Shown here piece after piece: positions 1-6,242 of a stretch of 9,863 nt of DNA. How positions within the stretch are numbered: the stretch's first letter is position 1; each line of letters starts with the position of its first letter. This stretch comes from an uncultured Streptomyces sp. (GTDB lineage Bacteria; Actinomycetota; Actinomycetes; Streptomycetales; Streptomycetaceae), in the NCBI GenBank assembly GCA_946480485.1, contig CAMLJW010000173.1:1-9863 (forward strand), in the 5' to 3' direction. The position numbers and the translations under genes were made by a program. The notes beneath the pieces are model-generated. The model did no database searches, was not told the DNA's origin, and saw nothing but the letters and a program-made list of their open reading frames with translations.

Positions 1-105
1 GGGGGGCGGGGGGCGCTGGTGCTGTTGGCCCGCTGCAGGCCGGCGGGGGGCCCGGGGGGCGGCGCGGGGCCCACCCCGGCGGCAGATGTCCGCAGGGGCG
101 GCCCG
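1..105. other. Extremely G-rich intergenic stretch at window edge
   Basis: This lies downstream of the leftward transporter gene. The + strand has repeated runs of three to six G (for example near 1-13, 45-50, 54-59 and 66-69), giving G-quadruplex potential on + and C-rich RNA from leftward transcription. One + frame is open from base 1 to a TGA at 130-132 (43 codons) and could be the tail of a rightward gene converging on the transporter. At this GC content an open frame is weak evidence, and I recognise no domain in its Ala/Gly/Pro/Arg-rich translation. It could also be low-quality sequence at a contig end. Confidence 0.3.
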
Positions 106-117
106 CTAGCGGGCCGC
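98..117. terminator. 20-bp perfect palindrome over the transporter stop codon
   Basis: The core CGGCCCGCTAGCGGGCCG extends by one pair on each side into a perfect 20-bp palindrome. Its centre GCTAGC contains the transporter's TAG stop (106-108 on the minus strand). As RNA it could fold into an 8-bp GC-only stem with a CUAG loop. There is no T tract after it on the minus strand, so it is not a classical intrinsic terminator, but U-tract-less hairpins are common actinomycete gene ends. A protein-binding palindrome is the alternative. Confidence 0.4.
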
Positions 118-1374
118 GTTGTTGAACTGTGAGGGGCGGACGAAGGCCAGCGCCAGGGCGCCCGCCAGCGGCAGGGCCGTGACCTGCAGGAGCCCTGCCC
201 GGCTCCAGCCGAAGGAGTCGACCAGGGCGGCGAAGAGCAGGCCCGAGAATGCTGCCGGTCCGTAGTAGCTGGTGACGAAGAGGCCGGAGGCGCGTCCGAT
301 CTGTTCGGGGCGGACGGACCGCTGCATCGCGCTGTTGGTGTTGGGGTAGATGAAGCCCAGGCCGAAGGCGCCCATGAGGAAGGCGAACACGCACTGCACG
401 CCTACGGTGGCCTGTGTCTCGTAGATGCACACGCTGATGGCGGAGACGGCCAGCATGCTCCCGATCAGCAGGTTGCGCTGGTTCACGCGGTCACCGAGCC
501 AGCCCCCGACGACGGCCGACATACCGCCGAAACCGAGGAAGCTCATGGCCAGTGCGGCCTGCCCGGCGGTGTAGTGCAGGGAGGTGATGAGGTAGGTCGG
601 GTAGAGACCGAGGAACCCGTAGATCGCTATACCGCTGAGGACGGAGTGGACGGCCAGTGCGAGGGTGTTGCGGTTGTAGGCGGAGGCCGGCATGTACTCG
701 TAGGTCCTGGTGGAGACGACCTTCTCGGCGCAGTGCTCGGTCAGGCCGGCTTTCACGAGGAAGAGGGAGGCGGCGGCGATCAGCAGCCCGGCCGTGCCGA
801 ACAGGTAGAAGGGCGAGTGCCAGGTGCCGTGCATGCTCATGAGCTGGACGCCGATGAGGGGGGCGATGAACACGCCGATGGAGTAGCCCACGCCGATGAT
901 GCCGAAGGCGAGGCCGCGCCGGTGGGCGAAGAAGGCGCCGATCGCGGCGAAGATGGCGGCGGACTGCATGCCCTCACCGAAGCCCGAGACGACCCGGTAC
1001 AGGGTCATGTCGGCGAAACCGGTCGCCAGCGGCGTGGCCATCGTGCCCAGGGAGTAGATCACGATGCTGACCAGCAGTACGGTCTTGCGGCGGAAGCGGT
1101 CCAGGAGGTAGCCCGCGGGCAGGCCGGCCAGGGCCATGCCGAGGGTGAAGTTCGTCGCCAGCAGCCCGCCCTGCTCCAGGGAGAACCCGTACTCCTCGCG
1201 GATGTTCGGCAGCAGGGGAGGGAAGACCTGGCGGTCCATCGCGTTGACCATGTAGGAGAGAACCACCAGCAGGAAGCCCACCCCGATCATGCCCCTCGAA
1301 ATGGGTGCACGGTTGCTTTCCTGTATTGCGTCGGCGGGCACCGCACTGGTGTCGACTTGCCCTGTGTGAGTCAT
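106..1374 (-). CDS. MFS transporter, 12 TM, ACS-like
   Basis: This is a 422-residue inner-membrane permease of the major facilitator superfamily, probably proton-coupled. It shows about 12 hydrophobic segments in two six-helix halves, with a polar central loop near residues 211-235. The loop 2-3 signature motif A is clear at 88-97 (GYLLDRFRRK), and its degenerate second-half copy is at 290-300 (GGWLGDRVNQR). TM1 contains Asn-Ala-Met-Asp-Arg-Gln (44-49), like the Asp-Arg of anion:cation symporter (ACS) family members that move organic or sugar acids; this subfamily call is tentative. The start is the ATG at 1374 because AGGAG lies 6 nt upstream. An in-frame ATG at 1485 would add an unconserved Arg/Pro-rich extension with no good ribosome site. 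It is divergent from the dehydrogenase-kinase-cupin operon and is the likely importer (or exporter) of that operon's substrate. The substrate cannot be read from sequence. Confidence 0.9.
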   Translation of the reverse strand: MTHTGQVDTSAVPADAIQESNRAPISRGMIGVGFLLVVLSYMVNAMDRQVFPPLLPNIREEYGFSLEQGGLLATNFTLGMALAGLPAGYLLDRFRRKTVLLVSIVIYSLGTMATPLATGFADMTLYRVVSGFGEGMQSAAIFAAIGAFFAHRRGLAFGIIGVGYSIGVFIAPLIGVQLMSMHGTWHSPFYLFGTAGLLIAAASLFLVKAGLTEHCAEKVVSTRTYEYMPASAYNRNTLALAVHSVLSGIAIYGFLGLYPTYLITSLHYTAGQAALAMSFLGFGGMSAVVGGWLGDRVNQRNLLIGSMLAVSAISVCIYETQATVGVQCVFAFLMGAFGLGFIYPNTNSAMQRSVRPEQIGRASGLFVTSYYGPAAFSGLLFAALVDSFGWSRAGLLQVTALPLAGALALAFVRPSQFNNAAR

Positions 1375-1419
1375 GGCGGCTCCTGAGGAGGAATGGGCCA
1401 CGGCAGGCCGCGGCGGATG

Positions 1420-1445
1420 TCTCGCCGGTACGTCTCGCCGGTACG
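1420..1445. repeat. Tandem 13-bp direct repeat, two copies
   Basis: TCTCGCCGGTACG occurs twice head to tail with no mismatch (1420-1432 and 1433-1445). It lies 46-71 bp upstream of the transporter ATG. Two copies on nearly the same face of the helix, next to a 12-bp palindrome, suggest a regulator site or a recent slippage duplication in the leader. No known regulator motif was recognised. Confidence 0.6.
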
Positions 1446-1446
1446 G

Positions 1447-1458
1447 GTCCGTACGGAC
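1447..1458. promoter_or_regulatory. 12-bp palindrome upstream of transporter
   Basis: GTCCGTACGGAC is a perfect palindrome starting one base after the tandem 13-bp repeat. Each repeat copy also ends in GGTACG, so the GTACG core occurs three times in about 30 bp. This fits an operator for a dimeric regulator, but the assignment rests only on symmetry and position. Confidence 0.35.
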
Positions 1459-1814
1459 GATGACGAGAAGCGGTGAGCTGAACACGGACTTGAGTCGACG
1501 ACGGCAACACTGTCGTCAACTGCCGGAATGAGGCAACGGGCTGTCGCGCGGTCGGATGCCCATGCGGAATTCAGCCGTATATCGCCCGTCGGGGACGTCC
1601 GTGGCTATGGCGTCTTCGACAGCTGGAACTCGTGCGGACGCTTATCGGTCACACGGTCGGCGCTGGCAGAAACGATGAGGGGAAGTTCCTGGCGCGTCAA
1701 GATGCGAACACCGGATTTCTTCGGCGTTCCTTCGATTCCCCTGGGGTGACCGGGTTTCTCGGCTCTCAGCGAGCACTGCCAGGGGTGTCCAGGACCGAGT
1801 GTCCGCCCGTGCTC

Positions 1815-1851
1815 TTGACGCATCGAAGCAAGTCAATGCTATCGTTAGCAT
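1815..1851 (+). promoter_or_regulatory. Possible operon promoter with 16-bp inverted repeat
   Basis: A -35-like TTGACG (1815-1820) is followed after 19 bp by a -10-like TATCGT (1840-1845). The spacing is longer than ideal, so the promoter call is weak. The -10 candidate lies inside a perfect inverted repeat, ATGCTA-TCGT-TAGCAT (1836-1851), in a locally AT-rich patch. A site there would block RNA polymerase, which is the layout of a repressor operator (GntR-like or similar, family not determinable). A second, looser repeat, TTGAC (1815-1819) with GTCAA (1832-1836), shares the region. If transcription starts just downstream, the operon leader is about 190 nt. Confidence 0.4.
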
Positions 1852-1927
1852 CAGTGGCTGTGACAAAGTGATTCGACGTGCCCCGGCATCTCGTGACCCG
1901 TTCCGGGGGCGTACTGCGGCGTTTGAA

Positions 1928-2014
1928 CCGACCACAAGTCGGCGAGGGACGGAAGCCGACCCGAACCAACCTGCTGACCGGACGCGAAGGGCAAGACGCC
2001 CGACCGTCGGTCGG
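1928..2014 (+). other. Two hairpins in the operon leader
   Basis: Two short perfect stems precede the dehydrogenase ribosome site: CCGAC-CACAA-GTCGG (1928-1942) and CCGACC-GTC-GGTCGG (2000-2014). They share the CCGAC/GTCGG arms, so the first arm of one could pair with the last arm of the other, giving alternative folds. The second stem ends 17 nt before the GAGGA. This could be a leader attenuator or merely GC-rich background. No riboswitch class was recognised. Confidence 0.25.
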
Positions 2015-2045
2015 CGACTGCACGATTCTGCGAGGACGACCTGCT

Positions 2046-3050
2046 ATGACACCACCGAGCCGCCCAGGCACCGTGCTGCTCACCGACTATGCCTGGCCCG
2101 ACGACTCCGTCGAGCGATCGGTCATCGAGGGTGCGGGCCACACCCTGGTGACCGGCCCCGCCGATGCCGCCTGCGCCGAGGCGATCGAGGAACTGGTGGC
2201 CGAGCACCGGCCCGCCGGGATTCTGACCTGCTGGGCGCCCGTCTCCGCCACCGCGATCGACACCTCGCCGGATCTGCGGATCGTGGCAAGACTCGGGGTC
2301 GGGCTCGACAACATCGCCGTGGACACCGCCACCGAGCGGGGTGTGTGGGTCACCAATGTGCCGGACTACTGCGTCGAGGAAGTCTCCGACCACGCCGTCG
2401 CCATGGTGCTGGCCTGGACGCGGGGCCTGGCCGTGTCAGACCGGGAGATCCGCGCGGGTCGCTGGGACCCCGCCGGCGCTCGGCTACGCCGGTTGTCGAC
2501 TCTGACCTGCGGCGTCGTCGGCCTCGGGCGGATCGGCCGCGCCACCGCGCGCAAGCTCGGCGCGTTCGGCTGCCACATCCTCGCCCACGACCCGTACCCT
2601 CCGAAGGACGCCTCCGCAGTGGAGATGGTGGGCCTGCAGGAACTGCTGCGCCGCAGCGACGCGGTGATCCTCCACGTGCCGCTCACGTCCGGCACCCAGC
2701 ACATCATCGGCGCCGAGCAGCTGGCGCTGATGCCACCGGGCGGCCTGCTGGTCAACGTCAGCCGGGGCGGCCTCGTGGACACCGACGCGGTCGTCAAGGC
2801 GCTGGACAACGGGCACCTGGGCGGAGCCGCCCTCGACGTACTGGAAACCGAACCGCACGTCCCGGCAGGGCTGCTGGAACAGCCGGGCGCTCTCCTCACC
2901 CCCCACACCGCCTTCTCCTCCGACACCTCGGTCACGGAACTGCGCCGCCGCGCCGCCGAGGAGGTCGTACGGATCCTGACGGGTCAGACACCGCACCACG
3001 CCTGCAACAGCCCCCTCGGCCTGACCACCGAACCGGGAGACCGGCGATGA
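2046..3050 (+). CDS. CtBP-like D-2-hydroxyacid dehydrogenase
   Basis: This 334-residue cytosolic NAD(P)-dependent oxidoreductase of the D-isomer-specific 2-hydroxyacid dehydrogenase family interconverts a 2-hydroxy acid and a 2-keto acid. The Rossmann motif is VVGLGRIG (157-164, GxGxxG). Asp182 at the end of the next strand suggests NAD rather than NADP. The family triad is complete: Arg240 (NVSRGGLVD), Glu269 (DVLETEP) and His287 (TPHTAFSS). The TPH-x-AF-x-S context and the C-terminal LTGQTPHHACN resemble the C-terminal-binding-protein branch more than phosphoglycerate dehydrogenase SerA, and there is no ACT domain. Length is normal for the family. The start at 2046 has GAGGA 9 nt upstream; an in-frame ATG at 1878 would add 56 residues rich in Arg and Gly with no family match. 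It is the first gene of the operon, and its stop overlaps the kinase start (ATGA). The substrate is unknown. Confidence 0.9.
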   Translation: MTPPSRPGTVLLTDYAWPDDSVERSVIEGAGHTLVTGPADAACAEAIEELVAEHRPAGILTCWAPVSATAIDTSPDLRIVARLGVGLDNIAVDTATERGVWVTNVPDYCVEEVSDHAVAMVLAWTRGLAVSDREIRAGRWDPAGARLRRLSTLTCGVVGLGRIGRATARKLGAFGCHILAHDPYPPKDASAVEMVGLQELLRRSDAVILHVPLTSGTQHIIGAEQLALMPPGGLLVNVSRGGLVDTDAVVKALDNGHLGGAALDVLETEPHVPAGLLEQPGALLTPHTAFSSDTSVTELRRRAAEEVVRILTGQTPHHACNSPLGLTTEPGDRR

Positions 3051-4120
3051 GCCCGATCACCGTGCGCACCAAACCGGGCCCCATGCCCGACACCGCGCTG
3101 ACCCACTTTCTGGCCGCTCACAAGCTCGCCCCACCCGGTGAGCCGGCACACTGGACGCCCCTGGCCGGCGGTGTCTCGTCCGACCTGTGGCGCGTGGACC
3201 TGCCGGCACGCTCCCTCTGCGTCAAACGCGCCCTGGCCAAGTTGAAGGTCACCGCCCACTGGCAGGCACCACTGTCACGCAACGCCTACGAATGGGCGTG
3301 GATGCGGTTCGCATCCCGGCACCGCCCCGACAACGTACCCGAACTGCTCGCCCACGACCCCGAAGCCGGCCTCTTCGCCATGGCCTACCTGCCCCCCGAG
3401 CAGTACCCGGTGTGGAAGGCACAACTGCTCGGCGGCGAAGTGGACGTGGCGACCGCGGCGGCTGTCGGAGAGCTACTCGGCACCCTGCACGCCGCGAGCG
3501 CGCGCGAGACCGCCCTCGCCACCACGTTCGCCACCGACGACAACTTCCACGCCCTGCGCATCGAGCCGTACCTACTGGCCACCGCGGCAGCACACCCCAC
3601 TCTGAGCGACACCCTCCACGACCTCGCCGACCGCACGGCCATTACCCACCTGGCCCTGGTACACGGCGACGTCAGCCCCAAGAACATCCTCGTCGGCCCG
3701 TCAGGACCCGTGCTGCTGGACGCCGAGTGCGCCTGGTACGGAGACCCGGCCTTCGACCTCGCCTTCTGCGTCAACCACCTGCTCCTCAAAACCCTGGTGG
3801 TCCCCGGACACCGAGCCGAACTCCTGCAATCCGCCCGCGTGCTGACCGAGGAATACCACCGCTGCATCGACTGGGAGCCCCGGCCGGCCCTCGAGGCGCG
3901 GGCCGCAGCACTGCTGCCCGCGCTCCTGCTCGCACGCGTGGACGGCAAGTCCCCCGTGGAATACCTCACCGACAACCCGAACCGACTGCTCGTACGCACC
4001 GTGGCATCAGCCCTGCTCCGCACGCCCGCCCCCACGGTCGCGGACGTCCTGGACACCTGGACGACCGCACTCCAGACGCCGCCCCAGCCCGGCAGCGCCT
4101 TTACCGACCGACCCAACTGA
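3047..4120 (+). CDS. APH-family small-molecule kinase
   Basis: This is a 357-residue cytosolic phosphotransferase of the aminoglycoside phosphotransferase / choline kinase fold (APH, PF01636 type), predicted to phosphorylate a small hydroxylated molecule with ATP. Visible parts are a nucleotide-loop-like GGVSSDLWRV (41-50), the ATP-binding Lys60 (LCVKRAL), the catalytic loop LVHGDVSPKNILV (204-216, with His206, Asp208 and Asn213), the metal-binding LLDAE (Asp225, Glu227), and GDPAFDLAF (232-240). All catalytic residues are intact, so it should be active. The ATG overlaps the dehydrogenase TGA by 4 bp, indicating translational coupling and a shared pathway. The open frame continues far upstream inside the dehydrogenase, but that part is a shadow. 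Antibiotic resistance is possible for the fold but unlikely here; the coupling to a dehydrogenase and a transporter argues for a metabolic kinase acting on the same substrate or its product. Confidence 0.88.
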   Translation: MSPITVRTKPGPMPDTALTHFLAAHKLAPPGEPAHWTPLAGGVSSDLWRVDLPARSLCVKRALAKLKVTAHWQAPLSRNAYEWAWMRFASRHRPDNVPELLAHDPEAGLFAMAYLPPEQYPVWKAQLLGGEVDVATAAAVGELLGTLHAASARETALATTFATDDNFHALRIEPYLLATAAAHPTLSDTLHDLADRTAITHLALVHGDVSPKNILVGPSGPVLLDAECAWYGDPAFDLAFCVNHLLLKTLVVPGHRAELLQSARVLTEEYHRCIDWEPRPALEARAAALLPALLLARVDGKSPVEYLTDNPNRLLVRTVASALLRTPAPTVADVLDTWTTALQTPPQPGSAFTDRPN

Positions 4121-4179
4121 CCCGCGGGCCGGCAGGTCCGGCAGGCCTGGCATCCGACGCACCGACCCAGGAGACACAC

Positions 4180-4710
4180 ATGCGCAGAGTCGTCACCGGC
4201 CACGACGAGAACGGCAAATCGGTCATCGTCAGCGACGGCCCCATCCCACGCAGCCGCAAGTTCACCACTCTGCCGGGCTGGATCTCCCGCGTGCCGTGGG
4301 CCACCGACCTCGGCGACCCGATTAACCGGACCGGACACGACCCCACACCGAAAATCACCAGCCTGCTCCCGGCACCCGGCGGCACCCGGTTCATCGTCCT
4401 GACCCTCCCGCCTGACACCGCCATGGCCGACCCGGCATTCGACCCCGTCGCCTTCGACCGCGAACAGCGCGCCGACTCGCCCGGCATCGCCGAACTCATC
4501 GAGCCCGACGGCATGCACGCCACGCCGACCGTGGACTACGGCATCGTGCTCCAAGGCGACATCACCCTCGAACTCGACGACGGCCACTGCACCCGGCTCT
4601 CGGCAGGAGACATCACGATCCAGAACGGCACCCGCCACGCCTGGCACAACCACAGCGACCAACCGGTCACCATGGCCTTCGTCCTCATCGGCGTGGAACG
4701 CGACCGCTGA
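4180..4710 (+). CDS. Cupin-domain protein with non-classical metal site
   Basis: A 176-residue protein with a single C-terminal cupin beta-barrel (about 105-172) after an N-terminal extension (1-100) that begins with a predicted strand pair. The core shows HATPTVDYGIVLQGDITLELDDG (113-135 region) and AGDITIQNGTRHAWHN (142-157). Classical cupins use HxH plus Glu in motif 1. Here those positions read HxT and Asp-Tyr (His113, Thr115, Asp119, Tyr120), with His153 from motif 2, so metal binding is uncertain. This HxTxTxDY pattern occurs in a family usually annotated only as cupin. AGGAG lies 6 nt before the ATG. It starts 59 nt after the kinase stop, presumably on the same transcript, as third gene of the operon. 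A role as isomerase, lyase or ligand sensor for the pathway intermediate is plausible; the sequence does not decide. Confidence 0.85.
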   Translation: MRRVVTGHDENGKSVIVSDGPIPRSRKFTTLPGWISRVPWATDLGDPINRTGHDPTPKITSLLPAPGGTRFIVLTLPPDTAMADPAFDPVAFDREQRADSPGIAELIEPDGMHATPTVDYGIVLQGDITLELDDGHCTRLSAGDITIQNGTRHAWHNHSDQPVTMAFVLIGVERDR

Positions 4711-4727
4711 CGCCGACGCCGACGCGC

Positions 4728-5024
4728 TGCAGCTGTGCCCCGACATAGGCTGCTTCCAGGCGCTGAACCAGAACCTGGACTGGCCAAGGCGAGCCGGGTG
4801 CCGCGCTGGCGGCGGGAGCCGGGAGTGTTCACGCCGCTGGAGCGGGATGCTCGAGTGCGACCGGCGGCAGCATGACGAACGGGCCGCCGACCGTCACCGA
4901 CGAGCTGTCGGCGTGTCTGCTCGACCGGCTCGGCCCGGCGGCGATGGTCGAGCTCACCGTGGTCATCGCCTTTGCCGACTTCGCGACCAGGAGCAACACG
5001 GCGCACGTAATCGATGCACCATGA
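4728..5024 (+). pseudogene. Decayed carboxymuconolactone decarboxylase-family gene
   Basis: Three stretches in different frames line up in order with an actinobacterial CMD/AhpD-like protein. From 4736, one frame reads CPDIGCFQALNQNLD, resembling the post-active-site region (C-x-x-C, then D-x-G). From 4780, the next frame reads LAKASRVPRWRREPGVFTPL then ERD, the family's W-R segment followed by FTPLER. From 4872, a third frame reads MTNGPPTVTDEL and continues through LGPAAMVELT to RSNTAH, stopping at 5024. LDLAK becomes LD|LAK by loss of one base at about 4780. Further shifts occur at about 4846 and 4855-4871, where a YAEAMT-like joint is scrambled. The 5' half, with its start, is missing. 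The last frame alone is a 50-residue ORF, but it lacks a convincing ribosome site. Family identity is from memory of the consensus, not a search. Confidence 0.7.
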
Positions 5025-5236
5025 CTGTTGATCTTTCCTCTGGTTGAGGTCGTCGGAAAAATCGCCCGGCCGTTGTGGTGCGGCCAGCAGTGCGGCACCA
5101 GGCAGGGCATGCCCCCTCGTCCCGGGGCAACCGGTACGCCGACATGGCCGCCGAGTGATACCAGGCGGGGTGGGGAACGGGCAGAACCGGGCCGGTCGGT
5201 AGCGAGGACAGCCCGTTGGTCCGGCCTGCCGGGAGC
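5025..5236. other. Non-coding region between pseudogene and VOC gene
   Basis: No convincing coding frame was found. It holds the minus-strand terminator candidate at 5055-5085, a GGGCATGCCC palindrome at 5105-5114 and an overlapping TGCCCC-N8-GGGGCA stem (5110-5129). The stem could end rightward transcripts from the operon, although it lacks a T tract. Confidence 0.5.
5055..5085 (-). terminator. Possible terminator for the VOC gene
   Basis: Read leftward, a GGCCG-N8-CGGCC stem (5085 to 5068) is followed six bases later by a run of five T (5061 to 5057 on the minus strand). It is about 150 bp beyond the VOC stop. The stem is short and the T run is offset, so this is a modest candidate. Confidence 0.35.
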
Positions 5237-5244
5237 TCAGCTCC
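5232..5244. terminator. Palindrome over the VOC stop codon
   Basis: GGAGCT-C-AGCTCC is a perfect 6-1-6 inverted repeat that contains the VOC gene's TGA (5237-5239 on the minus strand). As with the transporter gene, the stop lies in the middle of a palindrome. The one-base centre means an RNA hairpin would have to open inner pairs, so its strength is limited. Confidence 0.25.
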
Positions 5245-6034
5245 GGACCGGGGTGAGCACCACGAAGTCCGCGTTCGAGGGGTCGAGGCAGACGGCCAGC
5301 CGGCCGACGCCCTCCGCGTCATCGGGTCCCATCTGCACGCTGCCGCCGTGCTCGGTGACCTTGGCGACCGCGGCGTCGCAGTCGGGGACGGCGAAGACCG
5401 GGTGCCAGTACGGTCGTCCGTTCGCCAGGGTGAGGTGCTCCTTGGGGAGTTCCATGAGACCGCCGTGCATGCGCTCCGCGGGAAGCCCGGCGGGGGTGAT
5501 GAGGGTGTACGTGCCCCCGCCGCCGGGCAGCTCCATGTCATTGAACTGCCAGCCGAAGGTGGCACCGTAGAACTCCTTCGAGGCCGCGGCGTCGCTTGTG
5601 TACAGCTCGGTCCAGGACAGTGAGCCCGGCTGGTCCACGAGCTCGGCGCCCTTGTTCTTCCCCGGCTGCCAGACGGCGAACTGGCCCCCCAGCGGGTCGC
5701 TGTACTGGGCCATCCGGCCCCAGTCGTCAAGGTCCATCGGCGCCACCCGCACCGTGCCGCCCGCGCGCTGCACGGTTTGGGTCGTGGCGTCCGCGTCGGT
5801 GACGCTGTAGTAGATCATCCAGGCTGGGCGCGCGCCCTTCTCGGTGAGCTTGCCCAGCCCGGCGACGATCTTGCCGTTCTTGCGGAACATGCCGCCCTCC
5901 ATTTCCTGCCCCTCGCCCATGGACTGGTATTCCCAGCCGAGCACGGCGGTGTAGAAGGCCGCGGCGGCGCGGACGTCGGGAGCGCCGAGGTCGAGCCAGC
6001 AGGGGGAACCTGGGGCGAAATCTGTGGTGATCAT
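5237..6034 (-). CDS. VOC family protein, two glyoxalase domains
   Basis: A 265-residue cytosolic protein built from two vicinal-oxygen-chelate (glyoxalase/bleomycin-resistance/dioxygenase) domains, about 10-124 and 138-262. Each has the beta-alpha-beta-beta-beta pattern, with PCWLDLGAPDVRAAAAFYTA (11-30) opening the first and SWTELYTSDAAASKEFYGAT (140-159) the second. The second half ends in CLDPSNADFVVLTP. It closely resembles the Streptomyces proteins called hydroxylase or VOC protein and the mycobacterial antigen Cfp30B. Candidate metal ligands are not as clear as in true glyoxalase I, and enzymatic function in this group is unproven. The start MITTDFAPG is chosen because a GGAAGGGA ribosome site lies about 7 nt upstream; an upstream in-frame ATG (6091) would add 19 unconserved residues. 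It is a single gene, convergent with the operon on its left and divergent from the DUF4192 gene on its right. Confidence 0.9.
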   Translation of the reverse strand: MITTDFAPGSPCWLDLGAPDVRAAAAFYTAVLGWEYQSMGEGQEMEGGMFRKNGKIVAGLGKLTEKGARPAWMIYYSVTDADATTQTVQRAGGTVRVAPMDLDDWGRMAQYSDPLGGQFAVWQPGKNKGAELVDQPGSLSWTELYTSDAAASKEFYGATFGWQFNDMELPGGGGTYTLITPAGLPAERMHGGLMELPKEHLTLANGRPYWHPVFAVPDCDAAVAKVTEHGGSVQMGPDDAEGVGRLAVCLDPSNADFVVLTPVRS

Positions 6035-6084
6035 GGTGATTTCCCTTCCGTAAATCCTGTGTGAACCCAGCGTGACATCGGGCA

Positions 6085-6102
6085 CTGACAATTACCCGTC
6101 AG
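6085..6102. promoter_or_regulatory. Inverted repeat upstream of VOC gene
   Basis: CTGAC-AATTACCC-GTCAG is a 5-8-5 inverted repeat 51 bp upstream of the VOC ATG, within a short AT-richer patch. Read leftward it includes TTGTCA, a possible -35, but no good -10 follows at normal spacing. It is a candidate operator by symmetry only. Confidence 0.25.
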
Positions 6103-6242
6103 CCGCTCTCGGTGGGCGACGCGCGGCACGGCGGAACGAACACGCCGAGGCCGGTCGGCCACCATCGGGTTCTCGGCGATTGCCGACGGGCAACTGCGAG
6201 GATGACCGCCGGAACACTTTTCTGACGTGGTCATGGTCCCGG

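Larger units (their letters stand above)
1375..2045. promoter_or_regulatory. 671-bp divergent control region
   Basis: The space between the transporter and operon starts is large for Streptomyces and visibly lower in GC from about 1560 to 1870. It contains a tandem 13-bp repeat and a 12-bp palindrome near the transporter, a 16-bp inverted repeat near a possible operon promoter, and two hairpins in the operon leader (each listed separately). Short open frames occur here, including a 72-codon minus-strand one at 1605-1823, but none has a ribosome site plus convincing codon use or a recognisable domain. I call no gene in this stretch. Confidence 0.6.

Noticed and set aside
574..1386. 270-codon + strand open frame opposite the transporter gene
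   Set aside because: It is the antisense shadow of a clear 12-TM protein; its Gly/Glu/Asp/His-rich translation has no family features.
1605..1823. 72-codon minus-strand ORF in the divergent region
   Set aside because: The C-terminal half looks mildly protein-like, but there is no ribosome site, the start is arbitrary and GC3 is below that of the neighbours. At most it is an old remnant.
1878..2045. Earlier ATG for the dehydrogenase
   Set aside because: It adds 56 residues with no family match and lacks a ribosome site, whereas 2046 has GAGGA and begins at the family N-terminus.
1799..3046. Upstream in-frame extension of the kinase (would give 773 residues)
   Set aside because: The first 416 residues overlap the dehydrogenase in another frame and are Arg/Pro/Gly-rich shadow sequence. 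The kinase family starts at the ATGA overlap.
3047..4120. Kinase as an antibiotic-resistance aminoglycoside phosphotransferase
   Set aside because: The catalytic loop is shared by the whole superfamily, and translational coupling to a dehydrogenase with a divergent transporter favours metabolism.
3187..4179. Long N-terminal extension of the cupin frame
   Set aside because: It is Arg/Pro/Gly shadow of the kinase; AGGAG and the family N-terminus fix the start at 4180.
3385..4746. 453-codon minus-strand open frame opposite kinase and cupin
   Set aside because: Antisense to two genes with intact catalytic or structural motifs; its translation is low-complexity Arg/Ser/Ala.
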